A stretch of 64,000 bases of DNA from Selaginella moellendorffii (GCF_000143415.4 NW_003314289.1:1606820-1670819); one strand, 5' to 3'; shown: positions 33,312-43,674, counted from the first letter of the stretch. Notes: generated by a model not told the origin, from the letters alone. Program-made: numbers and translations.

Positions 33312-34613
33312 TCAGCACGGTTTCCAGGCAGACGCGAAAACCGTGGACTGGTCCTTCCAAGTGAGGAACAAGGCACTACTTTGGTGTAGACACCCCCAGC
33401 CGTCCTTGTACCGCTTCAGCAGCGCTCGTATATCGTCACGGACATCGTCGCTGAAGTTACTCGGTCGGAATCCCACTTTCTTCAAGACTCTGGACCACTG
33501 GGAATGGCTGTATTCTCGCTCGAAGTCATCCTCACTGCAAGAAACTATTGTCAGGATGTTCCGAGCGACGATTCGCTCCAGCATAAGCCGCTCGTTGCTG
33601 GTCCGGACAAAGCTCTCTTCCAGCGACTCGAAGACAAGCGAGTAGAACCTGAGAGCCTCGCAGAAGGACTTTAGGAAGTCTGTCGAGGCGAAGTTGGCCT
33701 GGTGGTCGACAATCGTGACGAGCTTGGGCTTCATGCCGTGGAAAGTAGCGAGCATCTTTTTCCTCGAGGAGCTCCCGGAACTCAAACTCATCGGGCTTTG
33801 ACAGGATTTCTTGTGGACGCGATTGAGGGAGCTGACACAGTTGATGACAAGTGCTTCACCCGGCTGGACCTCGAGCCTTTCAGCGTCGAGCCTCTCCATC
33901 TCTGGCTCCTGGAGAGCCTTAAACTCGAAAGGTACTCCCATCAGCCTCGCAAACTTTTGCAGCCTGTTTCCAATCTCTTTCATCACTTTGGCTGCAGACT
34001 CCTCGCTGTTGGTGGTGACGGTGGTGAGCCTCAAATGCGGTGCGCCCTCCGGCCTCGTCGCCAGCGCTTCCAGAAAAGTCGGCCACTGGGTGCAAAAGGT
34101 GTTGCTGATGTCGACGATGTGGAGCCGAGACTCACCTTCGGCGGCCTCGAGAATCACTCCGTTCGCAGCAACATGGCCGAAAGTTGACCACGGGCTCACC
34201 TCCTGGAACTTGAGCATCATCTTCCGAGTCGAGTCGAACGAGTAGCCTCTCTCGGCGGCGGAGCTGAGGATGCGGTGGCAGCGGCTTCCAGTCCCGGTGA
34301 TCTTGCAGAAGAGTCCCTGGAGGAAGCTCGAGGCGATTCTCTGGTCGAAGTCACCGTATGGAGAGGAGAGCTCGTTGAGTAGCCACATGAGGCGCTGGAC
34401 CCGAGACACATCCTTGGAGGACACAGCTCTGGCACACTCGAGCAGCAAATTTGGAGCCCAGTGGTGAGTTGGATTCAACAACGCTGGAGTGGAGGAGCTC
34501 CTCACTTCTAAGTTCCCGTCAAGAGGTGAGAGATCTTCTCGTTCTTCTTCTTTGCTTTCTTTCGCTCGGCAATTCTCATTCTCAGGGAAGAAATTCTTGC
34601 AGGTGTGATCCAT
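33312..34613 (-). CDS. SHR: GRAS transcription regulator, SHORT-ROOT subfamily
   Basis: A single exon encodes 433 residues from the ATG at 34613. The open frame extends to 34700, but that first codon is GTG. SHR-specific blocks are clear: LMWLLNELSSPYGDFDQRIA, FLQGLFCKITGTGSRCHRIL, YSFDSTRKMMLKFQEVSPW, TFGHVAANGVILEAAEGE, and the VHIID motif in the SHR form LHIVDISNTFCTQWPTFLEA. The C-terminal SAW region has SQWSRVLKKVGFRP and SALFLTWKDQSTVFASAWKPC. SHR is a mobile plant regulator acting with SCARECROW in ground-tissue patterning; its role in a lycophyte is inferred. An upstream hairpin and G-boxes flank the start. Confidence 0.93.
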   Translation of the reverse strand: MDHTCKNFFPENENCRAKESKEEEREDLSPLDGNLEVRSSSTPALLNPTHHWAPNLLLECARAVSSKDVSRVQRLMWLLNELSSPYGDFDQRIASSFLQGLFCKITGTGSRCHRILSSAAERGYSFDSTRKMMLKFQEVSPWSTFGHVAANGVILEAAEGESRLHIVDISNTFCTQWPTFLEALATRPEGAPHLRLTTVTTNSEESAAKVMKEIGNRLQKFARLMGVPFEFKALQEPEMERLDAERLEVQPGEALVINCVSSLNRVHKKSCQSPMSLSSGSSSRKKMLATFHGMKPKLVTIVDHQANFASTDFLKSFCEALRFYSLVFESLEESFVRTSNERLMLERIVARNILTIVSCSEDDFEREYSHSQWSRVLKKVGFRPSNFSDDVRDDIRALLKRYKDGWGCLHQSSALFLTWKDQSTVFASAWKPC

Positions 34614-35005
34614 TTTGTCACTATGGAACGCGATAGCCGCGTTTGAAGTTCCGGCCGTACGATTTGTACGGCCGCGGTCGTGCCACGTGGTGTGGTCCAC
34701 CTCGCCGTCCAGGGGACACGTGTCGGCACGGCACCGGCCAAGCGGCGGGCTAAAATTGCCCCTGGTAATTTGCTAGGGGATATACCTGGGAATATTCTCA
34801 TCCCAGCCTTTTACACCTTTTCCAGGGATTCGCGGGAGGAGGGAAAGAAGGCCGTGCGGATCGAGCTCGCATTGCGCTTGTGGAGGTGATCGCTGGCGGG
34901 CTTTGGGGCGCGCGTCGTGGATTCCGATCGAATCGAGGTCTCTGGCGCTCTTGATTGGCGTGGTCTAGATCTGTAGCTCAGCCCTAACAGCCCTTTCCAG
35001 GCGCA
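34614..35005. promoter_or_regulatory. Divergent promoter of the SHR-type gene and ARL8 with hairpin and two G-boxes
   Basis: A perfect 9-bp inverted repeat CGGCCGTAC / GTACGGCCG with a 5-nt loop lies at 34652-34674, in the probable 5' leader of the GRAS gene. CACGTG G-boxes occur at 34684-34689 and 34717-34722. About 390 bp serves both genes. Confidence 0.55.
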
Positions 35006-35871
35006 ATGGGGATCTGGGAAGCGTTCTTGAGCTGGTTGAGAAGGTATGGAGCGTCGAATCCATGCTTGGGTCTCACAATTCTCTTGGATTGATTGCTCTG
35101 TAGCCTCTTCTTCAAGCAAGAGATGGAGTTATCAGTAATAGGACTACAAAAGGCTGGCAAGACGTCCCTTGTCAACTCCATCGCTGTAAGTTCCAAGTTC
35201 TCTCTTTTCTCGCTCTTTCGCTGATGGTTATCGATTTTCTAGACTGGAAGCTTTAGCGAGGACATGATTCCTACAGTGAGTAGTCGATTTTCTCGCTGGA
35301 AGTTCCTTCTCTTACGCTGCTTCTCTCTCTCTCCCAGGTTGGTTTCAACATGAGAAAGGTTTCTAAAGGCAATGTGACGATCAAGCTATGGGACCTTGGA
35401 GGCCAAGCGCGGTTTAGAAGTATGTGGGAGCGATATTGCCGTGGCGTCTCAGCCATTGTGTAAGAGCTCTCTTTCGATTTATCTCTTCGCATGGTTTTCA
35501 CGAGTTTTTTGCTTGTGATGATCCAGATACGTGGTGGATGCTGCTGACCCGGAAAACATTCCAATAGCCAAGAGCGAGCTACACGATATACTGAGCAAGC
35601 CATCTCTAAATGGGATCCCTCTCCTCGTTCTCGGCAACAAGGTTGACAAGCCCGAGTGTCTATCCAAGCAAGCATTCGCCGAAGAGATGTAAGTTCTTTC
35701 TCTCTCGTCTTTGCGAACTTGAAAGAATCACATCGTTTCTCTTGCTCTCGCAGGGATCTTCACAGAATCCAACACCGAGAAGTCGCTTACTACATGACCT
35801 CTTGCAAGAACACCACAAACATTGATGCAGTAATCGATTGGCTCATCAAGCATTCCAAGAAGAAGCACTAA
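35006..35871 (+). CDS. ARL8: ADP-ribosylation factor-like GTPase ARL8
   Basis: Six exons, 35006-35043, 35104-35185, 35243-35275, 35338-35459, 35527-35688 and 35754-35871, with introns of 57-67 bp, give 184 residues. The G1 loop reads GLQKAGKTS, the switch and G3 [13 protein letters not shown], the G4 NKVD and the G5 SCK. The N-terminus [20 protein letters not shown] is the ARL8-type amphipathic helix; ARL8 uses this acetylated helix rather than myristoylation. ARL8 acts in late endosome, lysosome or vacuole traffic, and plant ARL8 also supports tobamovirus replication complexes. The 5' leader before the ATG is about 100-150 bp. Everything looks intact. Confidence 0.97.
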
Positions 35872-36043
35872 ACGAGAAAGAAAAAACCAAGTGTAGATAC
35901 GAGAGATTCTGGTATTCTTTTCTGGTGTAAAGCGTTTTTTTTCCTTTTCTCCTGTGTTTCTTCGTGTTTTGTATAAATGGTATTATAGTAGATTGGAATT
36001 CTTAGTGTTAATATTGTACTGGAAGTTCGTATTGATACTGTAT

Positions 36044-38179
36044 CTATACTCTGGGAAGTTCTTGTTCTTGAGTGCTCGCATAGATGTTTCCCATCAACAC
36101 AAAAGGAGAAGATCTTTGCCTGTCAAAACTTAGCAGCTTCTCAAACGCGATCTTTCCAACTTCCACGTTCTTCCACTTTTGACACGCTCCCAGCAAGATC
36201 GTCCACGTAACTTCATCCGCTTCCACCGGCATGGTTTCGATCAAGGCCAGCGCTCGATCAAACCGGTTTGCTCGTCCGAAAAGATCCACCATGCAGTGGT
36301 AGTGATCGATCCCCGGCCGGATCCCAAACTCTCGAGACATCGCTTGGAAGTAGCGCTCGCCTTTGTCGATCAAGCCCGAGTGACTGCAAGCTGTGAGGAT
36401 GGCGAGGAACGTCCCGGAGTTTTCCTTGCATCCTTCTTCTCGCATGGAGGAGAGTTTCTCGAAAACTCGACTGGAGTCTCCCTGTCGACTATAGCCAGCC
36501 AGGAGCGAGTTCCAAACGAGAACTCCAGGCCTGTCCAGCGTCTCGAAGATCTGCTGCGCGATCTCTATCCTTCCAGACTTGGCGTAGAACTCGAGCAGCG
36601 AGCTTGCGACCGCGGCGTTGCTCTCGAAACCAAACTCGCAAACTCGGGCGTGGAGCTGTCGAGCAGTGGTGCTTGCGGCGATGAGTTTCCCGCAGGCTGT
36701 GATCCCGGCAGCGTAAGTTAGAGCGTTTGCGTTGCAGCTCTCGGCATCCATCCGGGAAAACTGTTCTAGAGCTTGCTCGGCCTCGCCGTTGTCGGCATAG
36801 CCGAGGATGAGAGCCGTCCACGAGACCACGTCGCGCTGGGAGATCCTCTCAAAGGCCCTGCGAGCGTTGTCCATGCTTCCACACTTTGCGAAAGTCGTGA
36901 TGAGAGCGTTGCCGACAAAGAGCTGCGAGTCCAGGCCTTTCTTCGCGGCCTGAGAGCACAGAGCTAAAGCCTTCTCCAGAGACTTTGGCTTGGATACAAT
37001 CGTCTTCTTCTTCGCTTCGTCGTCGACTTTCTTGCAAGCTTCCAGCGCTGCCGAGTTTCCACAGGCCGTCAGTGCCGCCACCATCGTTCGGGCATCAGCT
37101 TCACAGCTCATGTGAGAGAAGAGCTCGAGAGCAACGTCGGCTTCCCCGTTTTCGGCGTAGCCAAGGATCAAAGAGTTCCACGAAACCACGTCGTGCTGCT
37201 TCATACTGTCGAAAACCTCTCGGGCTTCCACCATCTTCCCAAACTTGGAGTACATCTCCACCAGAGCAGTCGTCACGAACAAGTCCGAGTCGCAGCCCGC
37301 CTTCGAAGCTCGAGAGTGAATCCCAGTCCCTTTCTTCACGACTTCTTCGTCCAGATCTTTCTTTTCCCTCGCTGCTGCTAGACTCGAGCAAGCCGTGAGA
37401 GCAGCGACGTAAGTCCGAGCATCTGCTGCACAGCCTTCTTCCAGCATTCGATCGAAGATCTCTAAGCCCAGCTCGCTTTCACCGTGCTCCACATATCCCT
37501 GGATTAAAGCCGTCCATGACACCACACTCCGGCAAAACATCCCCTCGAAAACGGTCCGAGCTCGAGCCAAGCTTCCACACTTCGCGTACATGTCCACCAG
37601 CGAATTCTCCACAAAAGTGTGAGACTCGCAGCCTGCCTCCTTTGCATCCGCGTGTAGAGCCATCCCTCTTTCCAAGCATCTGGCTTTCACCACTTTGCCT
37701 TCCACCACCTTTCCTTCTTCCTTCTCTGCGAGGCTAGAACAGGCCATTAGAGCAGCAACGAAAGTCCGAGAATTTGGAAAGCAAGAGCCTGGAGAAGAAG
37801 ATCGCATGGAAGCGTAGAGCTCCAAAGCAACCTCTTCATCACCGTTGGAGACGTATCCCTGCATGAGAGAGTTCCAGCAGAAGGCGTCACGGTGGCTCAT
37901 ACACTCGAAAACTCTGCGAGCGTCGCTGGTACTGCCGCATTTGCAGTACATGTCGATCAGCGTGGTTGCGACGTGGATGTCGGTGTGGACGCTGGCCTCG
38001 ATCGCTTTCGAGTGAATTCTCTTGCCTCGATCCAAGTCTCGCAAGCTCGAGCACACTTTCAATGCAGCGAGTATGTCGGATCTGTTCTTCTTTTGCTCTT
38101 GAATCCGAGAGAAACTCCTCGGCACTGTTGTGCTGGATGAGGATGGATTGGTCGCAGTTAGATTGCTCCACTGCAGCAT
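36044..38179 (-). CDS. PLS-type pentatricopeptide repeat protein
   Basis: An intronless frame of 711 residues. It has at least a dozen PPR motifs of the P-L-S class, for example VATTLIDMYCKCGSTSDARR, DVVSWNSLILGYAENGEADV and NALITTFAKCGSMDNARRAF. It ends in GIDHYHCMVDLFGRANRFDR and TWTILLGACQKWKN, followed by a shortened E-type tail that stops after GNIYASTQEQELPRV. No DYW domain. Such proteins bind organelle transcripts and often help C-to-U editing, which is exceptionally heavy in Selaginella. Extra Lys/Glu-rich insertions lie between some motifs. A broken copy of its 5' end and upstream region sits at 42090-42840. Target RNA unknown. Confidence 0.92.
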   Translation of the reverse strand: MLQWSNLTATNPSSSSTTVPRSFSRIQEQKKNRSDILAALKVCSSLRDLDRGKRIHSKAIEASVHTDIHVATTLIDMYCKCGSTSDARRVFECMSHRDAFCWNSLMQGYVSNGDEEVALELYASMRSSSPGSCFPNSRTFVAALMACSSLAEKEEGKVVEGKVVKARCLERGMALHADAKEAGCESHTFVENSLVDMYAKCGSLARARTVFEGMFCRSVVSWTALIQGYVEHGESELGLEIFDRMLEEGCAADARTYVAALTACSSLAAAREKKDLDEEVVKKGTGIHSRASKAGCDSDLFVTTALVEMYSKFGKMVEAREVFDSMKQHDVVSWNSLILGYAENGEADVALELFSHMSCEADARTMVAALTACGNSAALEACKKVDDEAKKKTIVSKPKSLEKALALCSQAAKKGLDSQLFVGNALITTFAKCGSMDNARRAFERISQRDVVSWTALILGYADNGEAEQALEQFSRMDAESCNANALTYAAGITACGKLIAASTTARQLHARVCEFGFESNAAVASSLLEFYAKSGRIEIAQQIFETLDRPGVLVWNSLLAGYSRQGDSSRVFEKLSSMREEGCKENSGTFLAILTACSHSGLIDKGERYFQAMSREFGIRPGIDHYHCMVDLFGRANRFDRALALIETMPVEADEVTWTILLGACQKWKNVEVGKIAFEKLLSFDRQRSSPFVLMGNIYASTQEQELPRV

Positions 38180-38983
38180 TTGCCACTACTATAAGCACAA
38201 GAAAAAACTACAGAAAAATCTTACATTTGCTCTCGAAAGCTTCCAGATCTTCCCAGCTGTGATGAAACATAGATCTTTCCTCCACTGCATCAAAAGCATT
38301 TACACTAGATGAGCGTAGAAAACATTGCCTAGAACTATAGAAGCAACGTACTCAGAGAAAAATCCTTGGTTCCTTGTGTAATGGATTTTAGTGTGACTCC
38401 TGTGAGCGTAGAAATTATTCCAGACCCTGTAGACTAGAGAAACCGATCGAGCATTTGAGAAAATCGAAGAAAAAAATCTCCTTCAATGCCTCCAAAGAAA
38501 CAGATAGCACTGGCGAGCGCTAAAGAATCTATGTGGAGTGATAAATCGACTCCAGAGTAGAGAAGATCACTCACATTTGAGCGTATACGAGCTAGCCCAA
38601 GCCCTAAAGCCCTGGGCGATCCCAGCCGCCCATCTCTTACGGGCATCTGGGCCGTGCATCGGCAAGATATTTCGCGTTTGATGCCCAATCTTTGGATATT
38701 TCGATAGGGAGGGCGGCATCTGGCTGGGGTTAGGGTTCTAGCGGCATCGCGGCAGGGAAGCGCCTTGGCAAGGAGGTAAGCCACGAATTACGCGCTGCCG
38801 AGCCGCACAGCTCGGCATTTCCTTTCTTGGCCATGGAATGCCTGCCGCTGTCTCTGCAAATGCCGTTCTTGGGGTTTCTTGCCTGGCATTTGAGATCCAG
38901 CTCGCATTTTCGCTCGCGCAGCTCTCACGTTTTCGCATTTTCTTGTCCAGTGTGGGAGCTGGGCGAGGGAGACCTTGTGAGCC
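38180..38983. other. Interval between PPR gene and the coiled-coil gene
   Basis: The left half (38180-38430) is the PPR 5' flank, duplicated near 42.4-42.8 kb. The right half holds the probable promoter and leader of the plus-strand gene, with a telo-box-like GGTTAGGGTTCTAG at 38727. No other gene is supported. Confidence 0.45.
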
Positions 38984-40885
38984 ATGGCCGAGGAGGATGA
39001 TCTCATCACCATTGTGGACGTGACGGACCCGGACGACCCAAGCTACGCCGACGTCAAGACCCGCCGCCGCCCACTCACAGATGCCGAGCTCGCCACGCTC
39101 AAGCCCATCCTCGAAAAGGTTGGAGCCTACAAGTTCTTCACCATGGAGTTCAACTTCGCCGACGGCCCGGCCGTGAAGCAGTTCATCGAGAGCGTGGAGC
39201 TGGAAGAGTTCAAGAGGACCAAGCAGCGCAAGATCGTCCAGGATGAGATGAAAGGGACCGTGGCTGGCCGGGAGGTGGTGCTCAATGCGGAGCTCATCGA
39301 GAAGGCATTTGGGCTGGTGGACGACGGGGAGAACATATCCAAACCGAAAGGAGAGACTAACGGGCTCCATGCCTTCTACATCAAACCAAAGTACGTCCAT
39401 CTCTGCCAGAACTACCGGGGTGTCTATCTCAAGCTCTTCAAGTCCGAGTACTCCTACTTCGTCAACATGGCTCACCAGATCCAGGCCTACTGCTGTGGAG
39501 GCCACTCGGAGCGCCAGATAACTCTCACCCAGTACCGAGCGATCGACCTGATGATCCGGGGCAAGCCCGTCAACTGGAACCGGTACCTCCTCCAGAACTT
39601 CCAGGACAAGCTGCGGAAGTACAAAGCCGGGCCTTGTCCTCTCTACTTCGGTGGGACGCTCACGGCTCTCATCTACAAGGCGCTGCAGGTGGACTACAGC
39701 CTCGTCAACAAGCCACTGCTCATCTCGCCGCAGACGCCCGAGAGGATCACTGCAGCGGATGCCGAGAGGGGGAAGAAGCGCGAGCGGGAGAAGGAGAGGA
39801 CCAAGGAGCAGCGTCTCATCAAAGACTCTGGTCCGCCCAAGAAGCGGGAAGCCGTGAGGAGGCACGTCGGAGCCATGACGAGGGCCCAGAGGATGCTCAC
39901 TGGCGAGAGCCTTCTGGACGAGGAGGAGCCACCCGCGGCATCGGCCAAGCAGCAGCAGGACAGGAAGAGGAAGCGGCTCAAGCAGCGCGTCAAGTTGGCC
40001 AAGAAGCACAAGACGTCGGAGAAGGCATCCGCTGCTCGGGAGCAGTCACCTCCCTACACTCCGGCATTCACGATCTCGCCATGCACCACTGGCGGCGAGG
40101 AGGAACCGGTCAGCTCGGGCCCGTTTGAGCTCAAGAAGAGGTTCGGCGATACTGGGAAGTCGGGCCGCGAGATCGTCTTGTCCACCGCCACCGAGAGGCT
40201 GTCGAGGCTGTACGCACAGGCGACTGGTTCTCCGCGGGATCTCGACACTCCCCCTCCGGACGACACATTGGCACTCACGGCCTCCAAGGAGCTGTGGTCC
40301 AAGTACGATCATCTCTCGAGTCTCCAGCAGGAGTACCAGCTTGAACACATCGTCTCCAAGCAGATGTTGGAACAGTCGCTGCAGCGGGTCCAGGAGCTGG
40401 AGGACGCGCTCAAGGAGCGAGACCGGAAGGTGACGGAGCTGGAGAGCTCCAAGGCGGTGCTGGAGGAGAAGCTCTCGTCGCTGGCGACCGGGGATGGCAA
40501 CCATGTCAGCTACGCGGACGAGGACGCCGCCGCGCAGGGACCGCTCAAAGTCCGCCTCAAAGCTGGCCAGAAGAAGATGTCCGCGGAGAACTCCCCCGAG
40601 GACGAAGCTCCCGCGGTGGCTATGGAGGCGGAGAAAGAGAAGGAGGCGGAGAAAGAGAAGGAGAAGGAGAAGGAGAAGCCCACCAGCGATGAAGCGGTGC
40701 CCGAGAACTTGGAGGAGGTGGTGGAGGAGGCCGAGAAAGAGGGCAGCGGCAACGGCAAGGAATCCAGTGACAAGAGTGACGGCCCGGTGAAAGCGCCGGA
40801 GCTGGACACGCAAAAGCTCAAGGCGATCGAAGAACAGGTAGCGGCGGTGGCCAAGGCGCAGGAGAGCAAGGACGCGGACGCTTGA
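38984..40885 (+). CDS. Large coiled-coil protein with a plant-transposon-like N-terminal domain, function unknown
   Basis: A single exon encodes 633 residues with strongly GC-biased codons. Residues about 30-255 form a compact domain containing YKFFTMEFNFAD, GTVAGREVVLNAELIEKAFG, KPKYVHLCQNYRGVYLKLF and YFGGTLTALIYKALQVDY. This layout loosely resembles the 'putative plant transposon protein' domain found in angiosperm retroelement-derived genes. Next comes a K/R-rich stretch with several basic clusters, so nuclear location is likely. A coiled coil spans residues about 440-505. An acidic E/K repeat (EAEKEKEAEKEKEKEKEK) and an Asp/Glu/Lys tail follow. No catalytic motif is recognised. It could be a domesticated element gene; that is inference. 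Confidence 0.6.
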   Translation: MAEEDDLITIVDVTDPDDPSYADVKTRRRPLTDAELATLKPILEKVGAYKFFTMEFNFADGPAVKQFIESVELEEFKRTKQRKIVQDEMKGTVAGREVVLNAELIEKAFGLVDDGENISKPKGETNGLHAFYIKPKYVHLCQNYRGVYLKLFKSEYSYFVNMAHQIQAYCCGGHSERQITLTQYRAIDLMIRGKPVNWNRYLLQNFQDKLRKYKAGPCPLYFGGTLTALIYKALQVDYSLVNKPLLISPQTPERITAADAERGKKREREKERTKEQRLIKDSGPPKKREAVRRHVGAMTRAQRMLTGESLLDEEEPPAASAKQQQDRKRKRLKQRVKLAKKHKTSEKASAAREQSPPYTPAFTISPCTTGGEEEPVSSGPFELKKRFGDTGKSGREIVLSTATERLSRLYAQATGSPRDLDTPPPDDTLALTASKELWSKYDHLSSLQQEYQLEHIVSKQMLEQSLQRVQELEDALKERDRKVTELESSKAVLEEKLSSLATGDGNHVSYADEDAAAQGPLKVRLKAGQKKMSAENSPEDEAPAVAMEAEKEKEAEKEKEKEKEKPTSDEAVPENLEEVVEEAEKEGSGNGKESSDKSDGPVKAPELDTQKLKAIEEQVAAVAKAQESKDADA

Positions 40886-41009
40886 GAGAGTGAGTTCTTT
40901 GTTCTTTGTTTCATCACACCATGCATCGTTCTGTGATTTATCATCCATGTTCCTTTTTCCAGTTAAAGGTTGAGCTTGACAATGTATAAAATGTATGATC
41001 ATAGATAAG

Positions 41010-42035
41010 GTTCTCTGGAGGATCTCAAAAGAATTTGTGGAAACTATGTCAGATCTTGCGCGCTCCGATCGATACGCAGAGCTCATCAGATCCGCGACCA
41101 CCGTCCAGCAACTTAACGCCATTCTGCACAACCACCATCAATCTCCTCATCCAGCACTGCAGCAGGGTTTGCGATCTCGACTCCGCGCGCCAGGCCTTTG
41201 ATGCCATCGCCCATCGGCGAGATTGCTCCTCGTGGGCCATGATGATCACTGCATATACCCAGAATGGGCATCTTGACTGCCTAGGCTGTGATTTATGCAA
41301 TGCCCGATTGTAATCTTGTGGGATCCAATGCAATGCTTGCACTTTATGCGCAAACAGGGGATTTGGAACCCGCCCTGGATCTCTTTGATGCCATGCCTGT
41401 AAGGATGCCCTCCACAGACGTGGTAGCCTGGAACGCGATGCTCGCAGCATATGCCCAGGGTGGGGATATTCTTAGTGGGAACACTGCTTTGACAGCATAT
41501 GCTCAGGCGGAATTTTGATGGAGTGATTGATTTGCTTCACACTATTCCAGTGAGAGATTATGCCAACCTGGATCAAGCGTCAGGATGCATTGTGTTTGTG
41601 GCTTATTCCCAGCTTAGGCAGCTTGAGCAAGCAAAGGCAGTGTTTGATTCTATGCCCGAGAAAAACGTTGTGCTTTGCACAATGTGCCTACTCGAATTGC
41701 GATAGGTTAGAAGATGCCGAGGCCGTGTTTTGTAAATATGCCAGCATCTCAAAATGCAATGTTTGCAGCATATACCCACCACGGGCATCTCCACCAATAT
41801 ACAATTTTGCTTTCCAGTGCTCCAGAAACAAACACGATAACTTGGACTTTTATTATTCTGGCATTGAGAAGCTCCAGCGTTGGACGTTTCATCCTGGAAT
41901 GCTGTATTAACTGCATATACACAAAGAAATTTTTTGCGTTGCCTTGGAATATAATGCTAACTGTGTGTGCTCAAAATTGTGACTTTAAGATTACAAAATG
42001 GCAGTTCTATGGTTGCTTATTATGGTTATAGCCCA
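41010..42035 (+). pseudogene. Broken copy of the S-repeat PPR gene
   Basis: This is collinear with the intact gene at 44887-46655, starting at ATGTCAGATCTTGCGCGCTC and ending near TGGTTATAGCCCAAG. The frame is shifted several times and whole repeats are missing, for example one or more after CATATGCCCAGGGTGGGG. Stops interrupt every frame. Some stretches remain close to the intact gene at the DNA level, so the duplication is not ancient. Confidence 0.92.
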
Positions 42036-42089
42036 AGGTTATTTGTTATATGATGATAATGATGAAAAGTAACTGGTTTACAAGTGGCA

Positions 42090-42840
42090 AATTAAAATAG
42101 AAAGCTTTTAGGCAGTATAAAAATTTCATAATCATGCATGTGGTGGGTCATCGTTATAAATCCTATTATCACTTTGTCATAAACTCCAAAGAAGCTCCAA
42201 AGCAACTGCATTTTCAGTACATGTCGATTAGCGTAGTTGCCACGTGGATGTTGGCCTCGGTAGCTTTCAAGTGAATTCTTGCCTTGATCCAAGTCTCGCA
42301 AGGCTCGACCACGCGTTCACCGAGTATGTCAGACTTGTTCTTCTTTTGCTCTTGGATTCGAGAGAAACTCCTCGGCACTCTTGTTCTGGATGAGGATGGA
42401 TTGGTCGCAGCTAGATTGATCCACTGTAGCATTTGCCACTACTATAGAAAATCTTCTAGATCTTCCCAGCTGTGATGGAACATAGATATTTCGTCCAGTG
42501 CATCAAAGGCATTTACACTAAGTTGATCGTAGAAGACATAGTCTAGAACTATAGAAGAAACATACTCAGAGAAAAGTCTTTGGTTGCTCTTGTGACGGGA
42601 TTTTCGCAGCTCTCTGGAGACTCTTGTGAGCGTCGAAAATAAAACCTTCTTAGCTGCGGACAAGAGAAATCAATCTATAAACGAAAGAAAAAACTATAGA
42701 AATCTTAAATTTGCTCTCGAAAGCTTCCAGATCTTCCCAGATGATGAAAAAGAACTGCATCAAAAGCATTACACTAGAAAAGGAACTATAGAAGCAACGT
42801 ACTCAGAGAAACCTCCTTTAGAGAGACTCGGTTCACAATA
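42090..42840 (-). pseudogene. Broken copy of the PLS-PPR gene 5' end and upstream flank
   Basis: The minus-strand frame at 42432-42214 reads MLQWINLAATNPSSS, RSFSRIQEQKKNKSDIL and NIHVATTLIDMY, matching the first 90 codons of the PPR at 36044-38179 with an internal deletion. To the right, the upstream flank (TTGCTCTCGAAAGCTTCCAG and onward) occurs twice, at about 42440-42660 and 42690-42830, so the promoter-side segment is itself tandemly duplicated. Confidence 0.9.
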
Positions 42841-43004
42841 AAGTTACCACCCGTGTTTAAATCTAGACCGTTAATTCATAGGGTACAAATATTAGCCGTC
42901 AGATTAAGAACATATTCCTACATAATATTCTAAAAAAAGAATAAGAAGAATGAATTTCATTGAACAAAGAAGGCGGACCATATCTTATCTCAATCCTCTC
43001 TCAC

Positions 43005-43457
43005 TCAAGAGCCATGGAGGAATGATTTCTTCTCGCCATTAACTTTGAAATCGTAGTTGACACGCCCTGTGTTTGTAGACCAGACTGGACGATACAAGAC
43101 CACATTTCCATCGTCCTGAACTCTCAAGGTGTTGCCTCCACTTCTATCAGTACCACTTGCCCAAAGTGCGCGCCTATTGCCATCGTATACAACCAGGTTT
43201 CCATCGGGTTGGAGGGTGAGGTAGCAATTGCTCCCGCTCCCGCCTGTGTTGCTTGCCCAGATAGGATTGAAATCCCCCTGGCCTCCATACAGCACCAAGT
43301 TGCAATCCCTCTGCATTCGCAGCGAGAAGTAGCCACTTTGGGAGCGAAGCTCGTCACCTTGGTAGAGGGTTTCTCCAGAATGCAGTGTATCTCTCGCGCT
43401 GCACACGGTAACCAAGGCAAGAGCAAGGAAATAGTAGAAGATCAAAAGCTTAACCAT
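43005..43457 (-). CDS. Secreted GNA-type (bulb-type) mannose-binding lectin
   Basis: A single exon encodes 150 residues from the ATG at 43457; a longer in-frame extension to 43529 also exists but would bury the signal peptide. MVKLLIFYYFLALALVTVCSA is a typical signal peptide. The B-lectin domain then carries three intact QxDxNxVxY sites: QRDCNLVLY, QPDGNLVVY and QDDGNVVLY. Two conserved cysteines (in RDCN and SNCY) can form the family disulfide. It ends FKVNGEKKSFLHGS, which lacks any retention signal. GNA lectins bind high-mannose glycans; stand-alone secreted forms serve storage and defence. All three sugar sites being intact suggests an active lectin. Confidence 0.93.
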   Translation of the reverse strand: MVKLLIFYYFLALALVTVCSARDTLHSGETLYQGDELRSQSGYFSLRMQRDCNLVLYGGQGDFNPIWASNTGGSGSNCYLTLQPDGNLVVYDGNRRALWASGTDRSGGNTLRVQDDGNVVLYRPVWSTNTGRVNYDFKVNGEKKSFLHGS

Positions 43458-43674
43458 AGCTGGGAAGTAGAGAGCACTGTTTCTTGGTGGCTTGACGAGC
43501 ATCTTATATAGCAAAAACATAAAGAACATTGTTCAGCTGTGTCTCTCACTGCAATAAAGCTTCAACAGTGTATATGTACCATGCTTGGGACCACAATGTT
43601 TAAACAAATCTTTAGCTGCTTCAGTTCACCTATCATATCTTGGACCACATTGTCAGCCTTCAACTTTTTTTTAT

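Noticed and set aside
34614-34700. 29-residue N-terminal extension of the SHORT-ROOT-type protein
   Set aside because: It would start at GTG, and the region holds a hairpin and G-boxes; the ATG at 34613 is used instead.
38738-40009. 423-codon open frame on the minus strand
   Set aside because: Antisense shadow of the GC-rich 633-residue gene; Leu/Val/Glu-rich with no domain.
43458-43529. Upstream ATG giving a 24-residue extension of the lectin
   Set aside because: It would precede and bury a textbook signal peptide beginning at 43457.
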